From positions 44,382 to 108,381 of the forward strand of contig DATDAW010000029.1 in NCBI GenBank assembly GCA_036525185.1: a DNA stretch of 64,000 nucleotides, written 5' to 3'. Shown here in pieces: positions 36,389 to 45,811 of the stretch. Each line of letters begins with the position of its first letter. Within the stretch, counting starts at the first letter, position 1. Origin of the DNA: DATDAW01 sp036525185. GTDB lineage: Bacteria > Verrucomicrobiota > Verrucomicrobiia > Chthoniobacterales > DASVRZ01. The notes beneath the pieces were generated by a model, which was given only the letters and a program-made list of their open reading frames with translations, was not told the origin of the DNA and ran no database searches. Made by a program: the position numbers and the translations under genes.

Positions 36389-37228
36389 ATGATCATCTCC
36401 CTTCGTCTTTCGTTCTTTCGAAGTCTCCTGGCCGCGCTGGCTCTCGCCATGACGTTAACCACAGGTCTCGCCCAAACGCCAGCGCCTGCTGCTTCGGCCG
36501 TCTCGCCCTCCGCGACACCCAAGGAGCAGCTCTCAGCCGCTGCCGAGCGGAGCCATCGCGAGCAACAGGAGGTTGGCCGCCGTTTTTCTTCCGGATGGGG
36601 GCAGAAGCTGAAGGAGGGTGGCACGACGGCGATCGTTCAGCTGGCCTTGTCCGTTTTTGGCGCGATGTTTATTTTCGAACGGTTATTCAACCTGCGCCGG
36701 CACAAAATTGTTCCCCGCGGGCTCTCGCAAAAAGCGCTCCAGCTTTGGAGGGCAGGAAATTTCGCCGCACTGGAGGCCTTTGAAAAGACTGAGCCGAGTA
36801 CCCTGGGCCGTGCAATCGCATGGGTGGCGAAGCATCGTCAAAGTTCCTATGCTGACGTGTCGGTTGGGGCTGGTGACATCATTTCCCAGGAGATCGAGGT
36901 CAATCATCAACGAGCCTACCCGATGGGCGTCGTCGCGACGCTCGAGCCCTTGCTCGGGCTGCTTGGAATGATTCTTGGCATGATTGACACCTTTGAAGTG
37001 GTCGCGCTGGCTGGGGCGCTGGGCAACCCGGCCCAACTCGCCGGCGGCATTTCTGAAGCGCTGGTGACGACGGGTCTGGGCCTGGCCGTCGCCATTCCTT
37101 TCCTCGCGCTGTTCCACTATTTCAAGAGTCGCACAAACGTTTTCGGTTCCCAGCTCGAGAAAGAGATGACCAGCTTGCTCAGCGAATGGTTCCTCAGCCC
37201 GAAGAAGGAGGAGGTCTATGAAAGTTAG
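36389..37228 (+). CDS. MotA/TolQ/ExbB proton channel family protein (set 1)
   Basis: Inner-membrane proton-channel subunit of an ExbB/TolQ-type energiser, 279 residues. Residues 1-29 form a signal-peptide-like hydrophobic segment, followed by an Ala/Pro linker, a helix around 79-98 (VQLALSVFGAMFIFERLFNL) and the conserved pair of helices (ATLEPLLGLLGMILGMIDTF and ISEALVTTGLGLAVAIPFLA). The GLLGMILGMIDTF segment is the family hallmark. The stop overlaps the exbD start by 11 bases. The cleavable N-terminal extension makes it a longer ExbB type than the set at 53362. Confidence 0.92.
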   Translation: MIISLRLSFFRSLLAALALAMTLTTGLAQTPAPAASAVSPSATPKEQLSAAAERSHREQQEVGRRFSSGWGQKLKEGGTTAIVQLALSVFGAMFIFERLFNLRRHKIVPRGLSQKALQLWRAGNFAALEAFEKTEPSTLGRAIAWVAKHRQSSYADVSVGAGDIISQEIEVNHQRAYPMGVVATLEPLLGLLGMILGMIDTFEVVALAGALGNPAQLAGGISEALVTTGLGLAVAIPFLALFHYFKSRTNVFGSQLEKEMTSLLSEWFLSPKKEEVYES

Positions 37229-37634
37229 AAACAAGCATGCCGACCAGGACTTCGAGATCCCGTTGATCCCGATGATCGACTGTCTTTTCGTGCTGCTGGT
37301 CTTCTTTCTGGTCGCCACCACGTTGAAAAAAACTGAGAAGGAATTGCCTATCGACCTCCCGCAGTCCGGCGCCGCCCTCGATACGGAACAGAAAGAAGAC
37401 GTGCTCGTGATTGGCCTCGACCGAGCCGGCCAGAAGTTCTTTCGGTCGGAACCGGTCACGACGGAAGTAATGAGCCAGCGTCTTGCCGCTGCCGCCCTGG
37501 CGAACCCCAATCGCCGCGTCCGCCTCGATGCCGACGTCAGCACGCCTTACGCCGCCGTCGTCGAAATGATTGAGATGTGCGAATTTAACAATCTGCGCAA
37601 TGTCGGCTTCCGTACAAAGTCTCCCGGCAAGTGA
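37218..37634 (+). CDS. ExbD/TolR family protein (set 1)
   Basis: Stator-like partner of the ExbB channel, 138 residues. One membrane helix near the N-terminus (LIPMIDCLFVLLVFFLVATT) holds the conserved Asp in PMIDC, the proton-carrying residue. The rest is a periplasmic ExbD domain (ELPIDLPQSGAALD, VRLDADVSTPYAAVVEMIEM). It overlaps both neighbours, which supports a three-gene operon with the large protein that follows. Confidence 0.93.
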   Translation: MKVRNKHADQDFEIPLIPMIDCLFVLLVFFLVATTLKKTEKELPIDLPQSGAALDTEQKEDVLVIGLDRAGQKFFRSEPVTTEVMSQRLAAAALANPNRRVRLDADVSTPYAAVVEMIEMCEFNNLRNVGFRTKSPGK

Positions 37635-39915
37635 CGGCCCGCCAAGAGCTATTTGGCTGGTGCTATCGATTCTCTCGCACGGCCTGATCATCGGCTGGCT
37701 GATTTTTTACGTGCCCGTGGCACAGCTCGCCACGCGCCCGGAATCCGCCAATAGCTCCGCTGAACCCGTGGTTGCCGCATCCACGAACCGGGTCCAGGAA
37801 GTCGCCAGGGAAATCGAAACCACACAGGCCGACGAAATCCGGTCCAAGGTTGAGGAACTCCTTGAGACACAGAAATCCCTGGCGGAACTCGAGGCGCAAA
37901 AGCAGACCGAATTTTCGCTGTTGGCCCAGGAAATGGCGACTACCGCACCGCAACTTGCGGAGGATGCTGTTGAACAAGCCGTTCAAGCCCAGGCCGCCGC
38001 CGAGAAAGCTGAGGCGGAAGCCCTTAAAGCTGCCGAGGAGTTAAAGGCCGCTCGTGATGCTGTCACCGACCCCGCGCGTACGCCCGTCGAAAAAACCGCA
38101 GCAGAAACGCAAGCGGCTACCGCAGCTTCACGGTCCAACGCGGCCCAGGAACGTGCCAAAAATGCGCAGGCCACCGCCACGGCTGCGCAGCTGAACGCCG
38201 CGCAGCAACTTGGCTTTCGTGAGGAGAAAGCTTTCAAGGAAGCCCGCACCGCGCAGGAAGCCGCATCCACCGCTCAGGAACAAGCCAACCTCAAGCAGGA
38301 TGAGGCAGCTGCTCTCCTCGATGAGCTCGGTTCGCGCAAACGCGCCGCCGAGACGACTGCGCAAAGTCTCACGCGCGCCGAACGCACCGTCGATCTTCAA
38401 AAAGGACGCCTTGCGCGGGCTGAACGCAACCTGAACAACGCCCGGAACACGGAAGCGAACCGGAGCGAACAGGAGGAAAATGTTCGGAAGTCCAAGGCGG
38501 CGTTAGCGGAAGCGGAAGCAGCTGCTGCCCGTGCCCGGCAGGAAGCGGAGAAAACCGGACAGGACTACACACAATTGCCCTCCAAAATGCGCGATCTTCA
38601 GGAGGCCGCTCTGACAGCGCAAAAGACGGCTCGTGATCTGCAGACCAAGGCGCAATCCGCTGCCGCAAGCGCCACGGTGGCCGCAGCTTCGCAGACCACT
38701 GAGCCCGCGACTGCGTCCGAGCCGCCTCCGGCCATTTCAGCCACCCCTCAGGAAGCCGAACCACCTTCTCTCGACGGTAAGAGTCTCTCCGATCTTTATG
38801 AAATCGCGGTAGTGGCGGAGAACGCCATCGCCGCCTCCTATCGCGACATTCGCGCCGTCGATACGGCGGCTCTTCGCCACATTCCGATGGCCGAAGCGCA
38901 GAAATACGTAGAGATCGCCCGCCCCACGCGTCCGGATCTTTCCAAGGGGCTTTCGCCGGCAGCCATCGGCAGCACCGCCGATTTGGAAAAACAAAAGCAG
39001 GCAATCGAAAATGCCACCCAGCAAATCAATTCCATACTTGCGCTCACTCGCGGCATGGCATTTCAGGCCCGCAACACGGGGAGTGGCCAGGGAGTGACGG
39101 TTTCTGTCGACGCCATGAAAACGCAGGCGGCCCAAGCCAACGAACTCGCGGGGATGGCCGCGGACTATCAGGACGGAAATTACGCGGCCGACCTGGCAGA
39201 GATGATGAGGCGCCTGCAGGGAGGCGACGCAAGTGGTGGGCCGGCTGTCATGGACGCGCCCGGAAACGCGACCGGTCAGGGCGGTCCTAACGCCAGCGGA
39301 CCGGGTCCCCAGGGCGGTGTGGGCGGAGGAACCCACGTCATGGCACCGGGTCACGGCACGGGCCCGATGGGCTTCCCCGCTCCCGGTGGCGTCCTGGATT
39401 CCGTGCCCGGACGCAAGGTGCACGGTCCGGGTCGAGGCGATGGTGGCGCAAAATGGATGTATTTGGATACCTGGTATGTCATTGGCCCGTTTCCCAATCC
39501 GCAACGGCGAAACATCGACACGCATTTTCCTCCGGAATCTGTGATCGATCTCGATGCGACCTACCTGGGCAAGGACGACCAGCCTGTTCGCTGGACATTT
39601 GTCCAGAGCAACCAGGCCGCCCTTCATCCGCCTAAGGAAAGCAACTACTCGATTTACTATGCGTACACCACGCTTTGGCTTGACGAGGAACGTGACCTCT
39701 GGATCGCTATCGGAAGCGATGATTTCTCCAAGGTCTGGCTCAATGACATGCTCATTTGGGCCAGCGGGCCCAAGCAAAAAACGTGGAAGGCCAACGAAGG
39801 CTACCGCAAGGTCCATTTCAAGAAAGGCCTCAATCGCGTGCTTTATCGCATCGAAAACGGCAGGGCCTCCTGTCTGTTTTCACTCATGGTTCATCTTGAT
39901 TCCAATCCCCAATGA
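37600..39915 (+). CDS. Large TolA/TonB-shaped protein with coiled coil and beta-rich C-terminal domain
   Basis: Protein of 771 residues whose layout suits the energy-transducing partner of the preceding ExbB/ExbD pair. A single membrane helix lies near residues 18-38. An Ala/Glu/Gln/Lys-rich coiled coil (about 60-390) resembles the TolA stalk. A mixed domain (about 400-535) is followed by a Gly/Pro-rich linker (about 555-597). The C-terminal domain (about 618-771) opens WMYLDTWYVIGPFPNPQRRN and contains LWLDEERDLWIAIGSDDFSK and VWLNDMLIW, a pattern of carbohydrate-binding or PA14-like beta-sandwiches rather than of TonB or TolA C-termini. I start at the ATG at 37600, which overlaps exbD by 35 bases. 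Its function is inferred from topology only. Confidence 0.7.
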   Translation: MSASVQSLPASDGPPRAIWLVLSILSHGLIIGWLIFYVPVAQLATRPESANSSAEPVVAASTNRVQEVAREIETTQADEIRSKVEELLETQKSLAELEAQKQTEFSLLAQEMATTAPQLAEDAVEQAVQAQAAAEKAEAEALKAAEELKAARDAVTDPARTPVEKTAAETQAATAASRSNAAQERAKNAQATATAAQLNAAQQLGFREEKAFKEARTAQEAASTAQEQANLKQDEAAALLDELGSRKRAAETTAQSLTRAERTVDLQKGRLARAERNLNNARNTEANRSEQEENVRKSKAALAEAEAAAARARQEAEKTGQDYTQLPSKMRDLQEAALTAQKTARDLQTKAQSAAASATVAAASQTTEPATASEPPPAISATPQEAEPPSLDGKSLSDLYEIAVVAENAIAASYRDIRAVDTAALRHIPMAEAQKYVEIARPTRPDLSKGLSPAAIGSTADLEKQKQAIENATQQINSILALTRGMAFQARNTGSGQGVTVSVDAMKTQAAQANELAGMAADYQDGNYAADLAEMMRRLQGGDASGGPAVMDAPGNATGQGGPNASGPGPQGGVGGGTHVMAPGHGTGPMGFPAPGGVLDSVPGRKVHGPGRGDGGAKWMYLDTWYVIGPFPNPQRRNIDTHFPPESVIDLDATYLGKDDQPVRWTFVQSNQAALHPPKESNYSIYYAYTTLWLDEERDLWIAIGSDDFSKVWLNDMLIWASGPKQKTWKANEGYRKVHFKKGLNRVLYRIENGRASCLFSLMVHLDSNPQ

Positions 39916-40064
39916 CGCCTTCTTCGCGGTCGCAAATCCGGGCCGTTGTTCGTGTCGTTTGGTTTTCGGAGGGTTTTGGGGCTGGTGCCCTGAAGTCCGT
40001 TAGCTGTGCCGAAAGAAATAGGCATGGCTTGCGGCAGCGCGCTCCTATTCGGTAGAACCGGTTC

Positions 40065-40805
40065 ATGATTATTGACGCAGAGACCTTCGTCGATTTGCCC
40101 ACATCGCGCGGACCAATGCGGGCGCATCTCTTCATTCCCAAGAATGCCGGAAAACGGCCGGGCCTAATTCTTTATTCAGAGATTTTCCAGGTCACGGGAC
40201 CGATCCGTCGGCTTGCCGCGACTCTTGCAGGAAATGGATATGTGGTTGCGGTCCCGGAGGTTTATCACGAATTCGAGCCGGCCGGGACGGTCCTGGCATA
40301 CGATCAGGTCGGATCGGATCGCGGAAATGCTCTCAAGTACACCAAGGAACTCGCCTCCTACGAGGAGGATGCCGATGTCCTCGCGAACTTCTTGACCGGA
40401 CACGAACTCTGCACCGGGAAAGTCGGCAGCTTTGGTGTGTGTCTCGGAGGCCATCTGGCAGTGCGCGCCGGATTTCATCCCCGCATCAGCGCCGTAGTGG
40501 CCTTTTACCCAACGGATATTCACCAGGGTTCGCTTGGCGCCGGGAAAAGGGACGATACGTTGGCGCGTTTTGAAGGCACAAAGACGCCTTTTCTATTTGT
40601 CTGGGGCCGCCAGGACCCGCATGTGCCCTTGGAAGGACGCCGCAAAATTTTGGATCGCCTCGATGAAACCGGTGTGGAGTACGAATGGCACGAGTTCAAT
40701 GGCGCCCACGCCTTTCTTCGTGACGAAGGACCGCGTTTCAATCCCGCCCTCGCCAGCGTGTGCATCGCCCTACTCCTGCGCTTCTTCGGCGAGAAATTGG
40801 GCTGA
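40065..40805 (+). CDS. Dienelactone hydrolase family protein
   Basis: Alpha/beta hydrolase of 246 residues. The nucleophile is Cys126 in SFGVCLGGHLAVRAGF, as in true dienelactone hydrolases. The oxyanion segment LILYSEIFQVTGPIRRLAAT comes before it, the acid residue is in FVWGRQDPHVPLEGR, and the histidine in WHEFNGAHAFLRDEGPRFNP completes the triad. No signal peptide is seen. No aromatic-degradation genes are near, so its substrate is open. It converges on the MscS gene with 25 bases between stops. Confidence 0.92.
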   Translation: MIIDAETFVDLPTSRGPMRAHLFIPKNAGKRPGLILYSEIFQVTGPIRRLAATLAGNGYVVAVPEVYHEFEPAGTVLAYDQVGSDRGNALKYTKELASYEEDADVLANFLTGHELCTGKVGSFGVCLGGHLAVRAGFHPRISAVVAFYPTDIHQGSLGAGKRDDTLARFEGTKTPFLFVWGRQDPHVPLEGRRKILDRLDETGVEYEWHEFNGAHAFLRDEGPRFNPALASVCIALLLRFFGEKLG

Positions 40806-40830
40806 AGCAGCGGCGGCGTGGACGGCTGCG

Positions 40831-41859
40831 CTAGTCCCCAGGCAACCGGGTTAACGTCCTTCGATGCGGCAGCGATTCGGGCATGCGCTCCTGGATGAAT
40901 TTGACCAATTTTTCGCGGATTTCGCAGCGGAGATCGAAAGCGATCCCCGCGTCGACAGCGGAAACGAGGCACCGGAGTTCGAGCGTGTTTTCCTTGGCAT
41001 CAGTGACTTGCAACGCGCAGACATCGCGGTCCCAGAGTGATGATGCTTCAGCAATGCGGCGCAGCTCGGCGCGGATTTCATCCACCGGAATCGTGTAATC
41101 GACGTTCAGGATGACCACCCCGATCAGGCGGGACCCCGTGAGCGTCCAGTTCTGGAACGGTTTTTCTACGAAATAAGTGATCGGCAGGACCATTCGCCGG
41201 AGGTCCCAGAGTTTGACCACCACATGCGTGAGCGTGATCTCTTCGATAAAGCCAAATTCGCCTTCGACAAGGACTGCGTCGTTATGGCGGATCGGCTGCG
41301 AAAAGGCGATCTGGATGCCGGCAAAAAAATTGCCGAGAGTCTTTTGCGCGGCAAAACCGAGCACGATTCCTGCGATGCCCGCTGAGGCGAGAATGCTGGC
41401 GCCCGCCTGTCGCACGACGTCGAAAACCATTAACATGCATCCCAGCGCGATGAGGCTCACGACGGCGATGACGATTTTCGTGACGACCGAGACCTGTGTG
41501 TAAACTTTCCGCGCCGCAAGATCTCCGGCATCGTAATTCGCGAGTATCGTTCGCTGAAAAATCAGTATTGAACGAATGATCAGACCCGCCAGACCGCCGA
41601 TGAGCACCATGGCGACGATCTTTTGCACGAGCCCCTCGACCTGTGGCGGCAAATGGACGAGCGGCACCGAGAGAATCAGGGCCAGCAATGGGGCGCCTGT
41701 GAGTAAAATTTGCCCTGCGATCTCGACAGCCAGGCGGGTCCAAGTGTCTCCGATGCGCTGGGCGGCATGGGTCAGTTTGCTCGAAATGAGCCAGGCGATT
41801 AATCCCGCGACAATGGGGAAACCGATGGCGGCCATCCAGGGCCAGATTGCCGTCATCAT
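40831..41859 (-). CDS. MscS-family small mechanosensitive ion channel
   Basis: Pressure-relief channel of the inner membrane, 342 residues. Four or five hydrophobic helices come first (for example FPIVAGLIAWLISSKL, LLTGAPLLALILSVPLVHL, VVTKIVIAVVSLIALGCML). They are followed by the pore helix ILASAGIAGIVLGFAAQKTL with its downstream GNFFAGIQIAFSQPIRHNDA, the MscS signature. The beta domain contains EGEFGFIEEITLTHVVVKLW and RMVLPITYFVEKPFQNWTL. I start at the first of two consecutive ATGs at 41859, which has a GGTGG site just upstream. The frame continues upstream, but that part looks non-coding. Confidence 0.9.
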   Translation of the reverse strand: MMTAIWPWMAAIGFPIVAGLIAWLISSKLTHAAQRIGDTWTRLAVEIAGQILLTGAPLLALILSVPLVHLPPQVEGLVQKIVAMVLIGGLAGLIIRSILIFQRTILANYDAGDLAARKVYTQVSVVTKIVIAVVSLIALGCMLMVFDVVRQAGASILASAGIAGIVLGFAAQKTLGNFFAGIQIAFSQPIRHNDAVLVEGEFGFIEEITLTHVVVKLWDLRRMVLPITYFVEKPFQNWTLTGSRLIGVVILNVDYTIPVDEIRAELRRIAEASSLWDRDVCALQVTDAKENTLELRCLVSAVDAGIAFDLRCEIREKLVKFIQERMPESLPHRRTLTRLPGD

Positions 41860-42054
41860 GCCACCGCCATTCCGTTCCACGCCCCTGCCATTTGCAGGTG
41901 GCTGCCGTTTTGGGTGACGCGCCTGGGCGATCTTTTGATGGGTCTGAAAAGTGGGATCGTCTCCATGTTTCTTCTGATTGTGCTGATCTTGGGCGTTGGC
42001 GCCAGCGACAATTTGTCGCAGTCTCACTCGAAGCCAAGGATTTCAGACCGCTGC

Positions 42055-43194
42055 TTAGCTGCAGAAGCTGAGGATTAAATCACGTGCCCTCCTGCCGGCG
42101 GACGCCCAGTTCAGGCGGGTGGAGTATTCCTTGAAAGAAGATAAAGCCAGTTCGGCATACTCCTGTTTTGAAGACAGATATCTCTCAATGTAGTCGCAGT
42201 ATTTTTCAGGATCTTCATCCAGTGGGAACGTCTGGCCGTTAATTCCGTCCCGAACGACGGCAGGAATTCCCCCGACGTTTGTCGCCAGGGATGGTAGTCC
42301 AAATGAGCTTGCTTCAGCAAAAACCACTCCATAGCACTCCGCCCTGGAAGGGAGGATCAGAAAGTGAGAGTCAGACATTAGTCGCTCCAATTGTTTGTTG
42401 CCTTCCTCGGTGTTTTTCGAGATAAACCCATGGAGTTTTACGAAGCCGGGTAGGCCTGCGGGCGGATCGCAACCTGCGACGTGCAATTCTGTTTTAATTC
42501 CACGTTTTGTTAGAAGCTCCGCAACCGCTAGCGCCTTGTCTCCGCCTTTGCGCTGCCAATCGACGCCAAGAAAAAGCAGCTTGCAAACATCGAAGGACTT
42601 GTCATCGATAATTTTGCTAATATCGCCGAAACTCCGGTTGCAGATGATATTTGCGCCGAATGGCACGACCTTCACCTTTGCCGGATCAACGTCATAATTT
42701 CGTATGGCGGTGTTGGCAGCCCATTCGGAGCTGTAAATCGCGACACGGCATTTTGACAAAGCCAATTGCTCCATCCAGTTCCCACTTCGAATGGTTTCGT
42801 TGCATAGATTGGTGAACTGCGGATAAAAATCGATCATGCTCGCGAATGTTGCGTCCGTCCAGAAGGCCATGGGCTTTTCGGTTTTCAGGTAAGCCAGCGG
42901 AATGGTGCCGGGACTGAACGCCATATCGTAGTCAACAGCTGCAAGACGTTTTTCAAACTGTGCCGCATAATCCTTTAAGATAGCGGGTTCGCGGTCGATC
43001 CGGTACTTCTTCCCAAAAACGAAGGCATAGAATGCTTGCTTTACCTTTAACGGAAAAACATTTTTCTCCCGCAGATTCCCAACGCATTCAATCTGAAAAC
43101 CATTGTCCCGGAGTGTTCGCAGGATGTAGTTGCCCGAGCCTGACCAGGCGTTCGCGTCAGATGCGTCATACGTTGTCAAGTAGGCTATTTTCAT
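42055..43194 (-). CDS. Glycosyltransferase (GT4-like)
   Basis: Protein of 379 residues with the two-domain GT-B layout. The N-terminal half has the acceptor-domain start MKIAYLTTYDASDANAWSGS and VAIYSSEWAANTAIRNYDVD. The C-terminal half has the nucleotide-sugar domain: LLFLGVDWQRKGGDKALAVA, ELHVAGCDPPAGLPGFVKLH, FLILPSRAECYGVVFAEASS and FGLPSLATNVGGIPAVVRDG, with the E-x7-E pattern in ECYGVVFAE. Base composition appears somewhat more A/T-rich than the flanking genes by eye. The product and acceptor are unknown. No other sugar-transfer gene is adjacent; gmd lies 6 kb away. Confidence 0.88.
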   Translation of the reverse strand: MKIAYLTTYDASDANAWSGSGNYILRTLRDNGFQIECVGNLREKNVFPLKVKQAFYAFVFGKKYRIDREPAILKDYAAQFEKRLAAVDYDMAFSPGTIPLAYLKTEKPMAFWTDATFASMIDFYPQFTNLCNETIRSGNWMEQLALSKCRVAIYSSEWAANTAIRNYDVDPAKVKVVPFGANIICNRSFGDISKIIDDKSFDVCKLLFLGVDWQRKGGDKALAVAELLTKRGIKTELHVAGCDPPAGLPGFVKLHGFISKNTEEGNKQLERLMSDSHFLILPSRAECYGVVFAEASSFGLPSLATNVGGIPAVVRDGINGQTFPLDEDPEKYCDYIERYLSSKQEYAELALSSFKEYSTRLNWASAGRRARDLILSFCS

Positions 43195-43447
43195 GTTTCG
43201 GGTGCGGAGTCGTCCGACGTGAAAGCGGCGAAGTGGATTTTGAGACTCGAGTCGCGCGTCTTGTCGCGATGTGATGCATTGATCCGCAGGCTATCGCAGA
43301 GGTTGCAACGTTGTCATTCTGATTTCATCCCGCGTGGCGCTCCGGATTGTCATTGCGAGACCAGCTAGCAGGCGTCCTTCGACAACCCCGGAATGGATCG
43401 CTCCTGGGTAGACGCACGTCTGTTCAAAGGGAAAGCGGATTCGGAGG

Positions 43448-44347
43448 TTACAATTCCACCAGCAAACCTTCGCGCGCTGCGTCCACTTCCAGGCCGCTGC
43501 CTTTTGCCAGTTCACGAGCCTCCTTGACCAACTCGTCAATTTGGTGATCGTCGTGGCCAGGGTCGTGATGGAACAAAAACAATCGTTTTACCTGTGCTTG
43601 CATAGCGAGACGTGTGACGGTCTCAGCCGATGCGTGACCCCACCCGACATGTTCGCGGTATTCGGCGGCCGTGTATTGCGAATCGATAATGAGGGCGTCC
43701 ACTCCACGGAAGAACTCCACGAGCGCGTCATCCTCGCGCCGGGCGCGGTCCAACGTTTCGGACGGCTGGGCTTTTCCCGCCGCCTGCAACGCGTTACGCA
43801 TTTCGACTTGCGGCTCTGTGTCCGGCAGGTAAGCGATCGAGCCTCCCGACGTTTCCAACCGATATCCGGCACAAACACCGGGATGATTCAACAGTCGGGA
43901 TTTCACTTTGACGGCGCCCACGGAAAACTCGAACTCTTTCAGCTCCTCCACATCGATATTTGCCGGCAGACCGTTCATTTCCACGGGGAAATAGGGACTT
44001 TCCATTTGGGCGGAGAGAATCGTCGAAAATTTCGCCCGCGCGCCTTCGTAGCCGCGGATGTGCAATTTGTTCGCGGGATTATAGGCCGGCAGGAAAAACG
44101 GAAAGCCCTGGATGTGGTCCCAATGGGTGTGGGAAATCAGCAACGTCAGATTCATCGGTATCCCCTGGAACTCCTTCGCCAGACTCAGCCCCAGCGGTCG
44201 AATCCCCGTTCCCGCATCCAGAATGATAATCTCATCATCGGCTCGCACTTCGACACAGGAAGTATTCCCGCCTGTTCGCAAAGTCTCCTGCCCCGGGACC
44301 GGAATCGACCCGCGAACACCCCAAAACTTCACTGAACTCTTTTTCAT
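43448..44347 (-). CDS. Metallo-beta-lactamase-fold hydrolase (PhnP/cyclic phosphodiesterase-like)
   Basis: Metal-dependent hydrolase of 299 residues. It opens VKFWGVRGSIPVPGQETLRT and GGNTSCVEV, a start shared by a group of predicted phosphodiesterases. The metal motif is LISHTHWDHIQGFPFF (H-x-H-x-D-H). Later ligands are the His in LNHPGVCAGYR, the Asp in ALIIDSQYT with GWGHASAE following, and the final His in LFHHDPGHDDHQID. The ending HHDPxHxD is typical of this subgroup. The substrate is uncertain. It diverges from the exporter operon. ATG 44347 is preferred to 44365. Confidence 0.88.
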   Translation of the reverse strand: MKKSSVKFWGVRGSIPVPGQETLRTGGNTSCVEVRADDEIIILDAGTGIRPLGLSLAKEFQGIPMNLTLLISHTHWDHIQGFPFFLPAYNPANKLHIRGYEGARAKFSTILSAQMESPYFPVEMNGLPANIDVEELKEFEFSVGAVKVKSRLLNHPGVCAGYRLETSGGSIAYLPDTEPQVEMRNALQAAGKAQPSETLDRARREDDALVEFFRGVDALIIDSQYTAAEYREHVGWGHASAETVTRLAMQAQVKRLFLFHHDPGHDDHQIDELVKEARELAKGSGLEVDAAREGLLVEL

Positions 44348-44506
44348 GAAAATTTCTGAATCCAAATCGCGATGTGACTACCTCCAATGGTCACGGCATC
44401 TCGACGAAAGAATTCTTTCGCGAGCAGGATGCCGACCGCAAACAAAAGCGGTTGGATGCCCGTTGACAACCCAAATCCACTCCAACAAGCCATGCACGAA
44501 GCCGTA

Positions 44507-45811
44507 ATGCCCGTAAAAAAACTCGCCCGTCAACGCCGCAAATGGCCGTGGATAGTGGGTAGTGTCGTCGTCCTGGCCGGTCTGGTTGCCGTTTTCGGCG
44601 CGCGGAAAAAGGAAAAGATTACGGAGATCACCGTGGAAAAAGTCGGACGGCGTGACGTGACACAGCTCGTCTCTGCCACGGGGAAGATCCAGCCCGCCAT
44701 CGAGGTCAAGATTTCTCCGGAAGTTGCAGGAGAAATCATCAGCCTGCCGGTCGAGGAAGGGCAGCTGGTCAAGAAGGGCGATCCCCTTATCAAAATAAAA
44801 CCCGACACCTACCAGGCGCAGGTCGAGCAATACGACGCGGCGCTTAATGGTGCCAAGGCCGACAATTTGCAGAGGAAAGCGCAGCTCATTAAAGCCCAGC
44901 AGGATCTCCGGCGGCAGCTGGATCTTTTCGAAAAACGGATCGTCGCACAAGGCGCCCTCGACGAAGCTCTCGCCGCCCGCGATGCCGCTGATGCCTCCTA
45001 CAACGCGTCGATTTTTGCGATCAAACGCGCCGAGGGCCAGCTCTCGCAGGCACGTGAGGACCTTAAGAAAACTGAAATTTTTGCTCCGATGGACGGCACG
45101 ATTTCAACGTTGCCCAGCAAGTTGGGCGAGCGCGTTGTCGCTACCGGGCAATTTGAAGGCACGGAAGTCATGCGCCTGGCGAATCTGGCGGACATGGAAG
45201 TCCGGGCTGAAGTCAACGAGAACGATGTGGTCGCCGTGAAAGTCAATGATCCAGTGAACATCAGCATCGACGCGTATCCCGGCCGGACATTTACGGGGCG
45301 CGTGAAACACATCGCGAACACCGCAACGGTCAAAGGCGAGAATACGACTGAGGAAGTCACGAACTTTGAGGTTAAAGTCCAGATTGTGAATCCCGGCGTT
45401 CCGCTGCGTCCGGGTATGAGCGCGACGGCGGATATCAAGACCGCGACCGTAACTAATGTGCTCACGGTACCCATTCAAAGCGTGACCGTTCGCAGCAAAG
45501 ACAAAGGCGAAAGCGTGGCGGACTTAAACAAGAAAAAAGACGAAGAGCGCAGTCAATCCGGAAGTACGACCGTGGACACGTCGCGGACTGACCGTCAGAA
45601 ACTGCAGCGCGTCGTTTTTCTGAAGCAGGGCGACAAGACCGTGATGAAAGCAGTGGCCACGGGCATCGCAGACAATACATACATTGAAATCCAAAGCGGA
45701 GTGAATGAGGGCGAAGACGTGGTTTCCGGGAGTTATGGCGCCATCAGTCGCGACCTCAAGGATGGAACGAAAGTAAAAATCGAGAAACCCAAAAACGAGG
45801 ACAAGAAATGA
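44507..45811 (+). CDS. MacA-like periplasmic adaptor (HlyD/RND-MFP family)
   Basis: Periplasmic adaptor of an ABC-type tripartite exporter, 434 residues. A membrane anchor follows a basic start (RQRRKWPWIVGSVVVLAGLV). The lipoyl halves are QPAIEVKISPEVAGEIISLP with VEEGQLVKKGDPLIKI, and TEIFAPMDGTISTLPSKLGE. An alpha-hairpin lies between them, and the beta-barrel domain contains AYPGRTFTGRVKHIANTAT. A charged low-complexity insert sits around residue 345-375. The start could be earlier (ATG at 44492 or 44456); I chose the one just before the anchor. Its stop overlaps the ATPase start by four bases. Confidence 0.9.
   Translation: MPVKKLARQRRKWPWIVGSVVVLAGLVAVFGARKKEKITEITVEKVGRRDVTQLVSATGKIQPAIEVKISPEVAGEIISLPVEEGQLVKKGDPLIKIKPDTYQAQVEQYDAALNGAKADNLQRKAQLIKAQQDLRRQLDLFEKRIVAQGALDEALAARDAADASYNASIFAIKRAEGQLSQAREDLKKTEIFAPMDGTISTLPSKLGERVVATGQFEGTEVMRLANLADMEVRAEVNENDVVAVKVNDPVNISIDAYPGRTFTGRVKHIANTATVKGENTTEEVTNFEVKVQIVNPGVPLRPGMSATADIKTATVTNVLTVPIQSVTVRSKDKGESVADLNKKKDEERSQSGSTTVDTSRTDRQKLQRVVFLKQGDKTVMKAVATGIADNTYIEIQSGVNEGEDVVSGSYGAISRDLKDGTKVKIEKPKNEDKK

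Noticed and set aside
38737..39816. 359-codon minus-strand frame opposite the large TolA-like gene
   Set aside because: The plus frame continues an ExbB-ExbD operon with overlaps and has a coherent domain layout; the minus frame has none.
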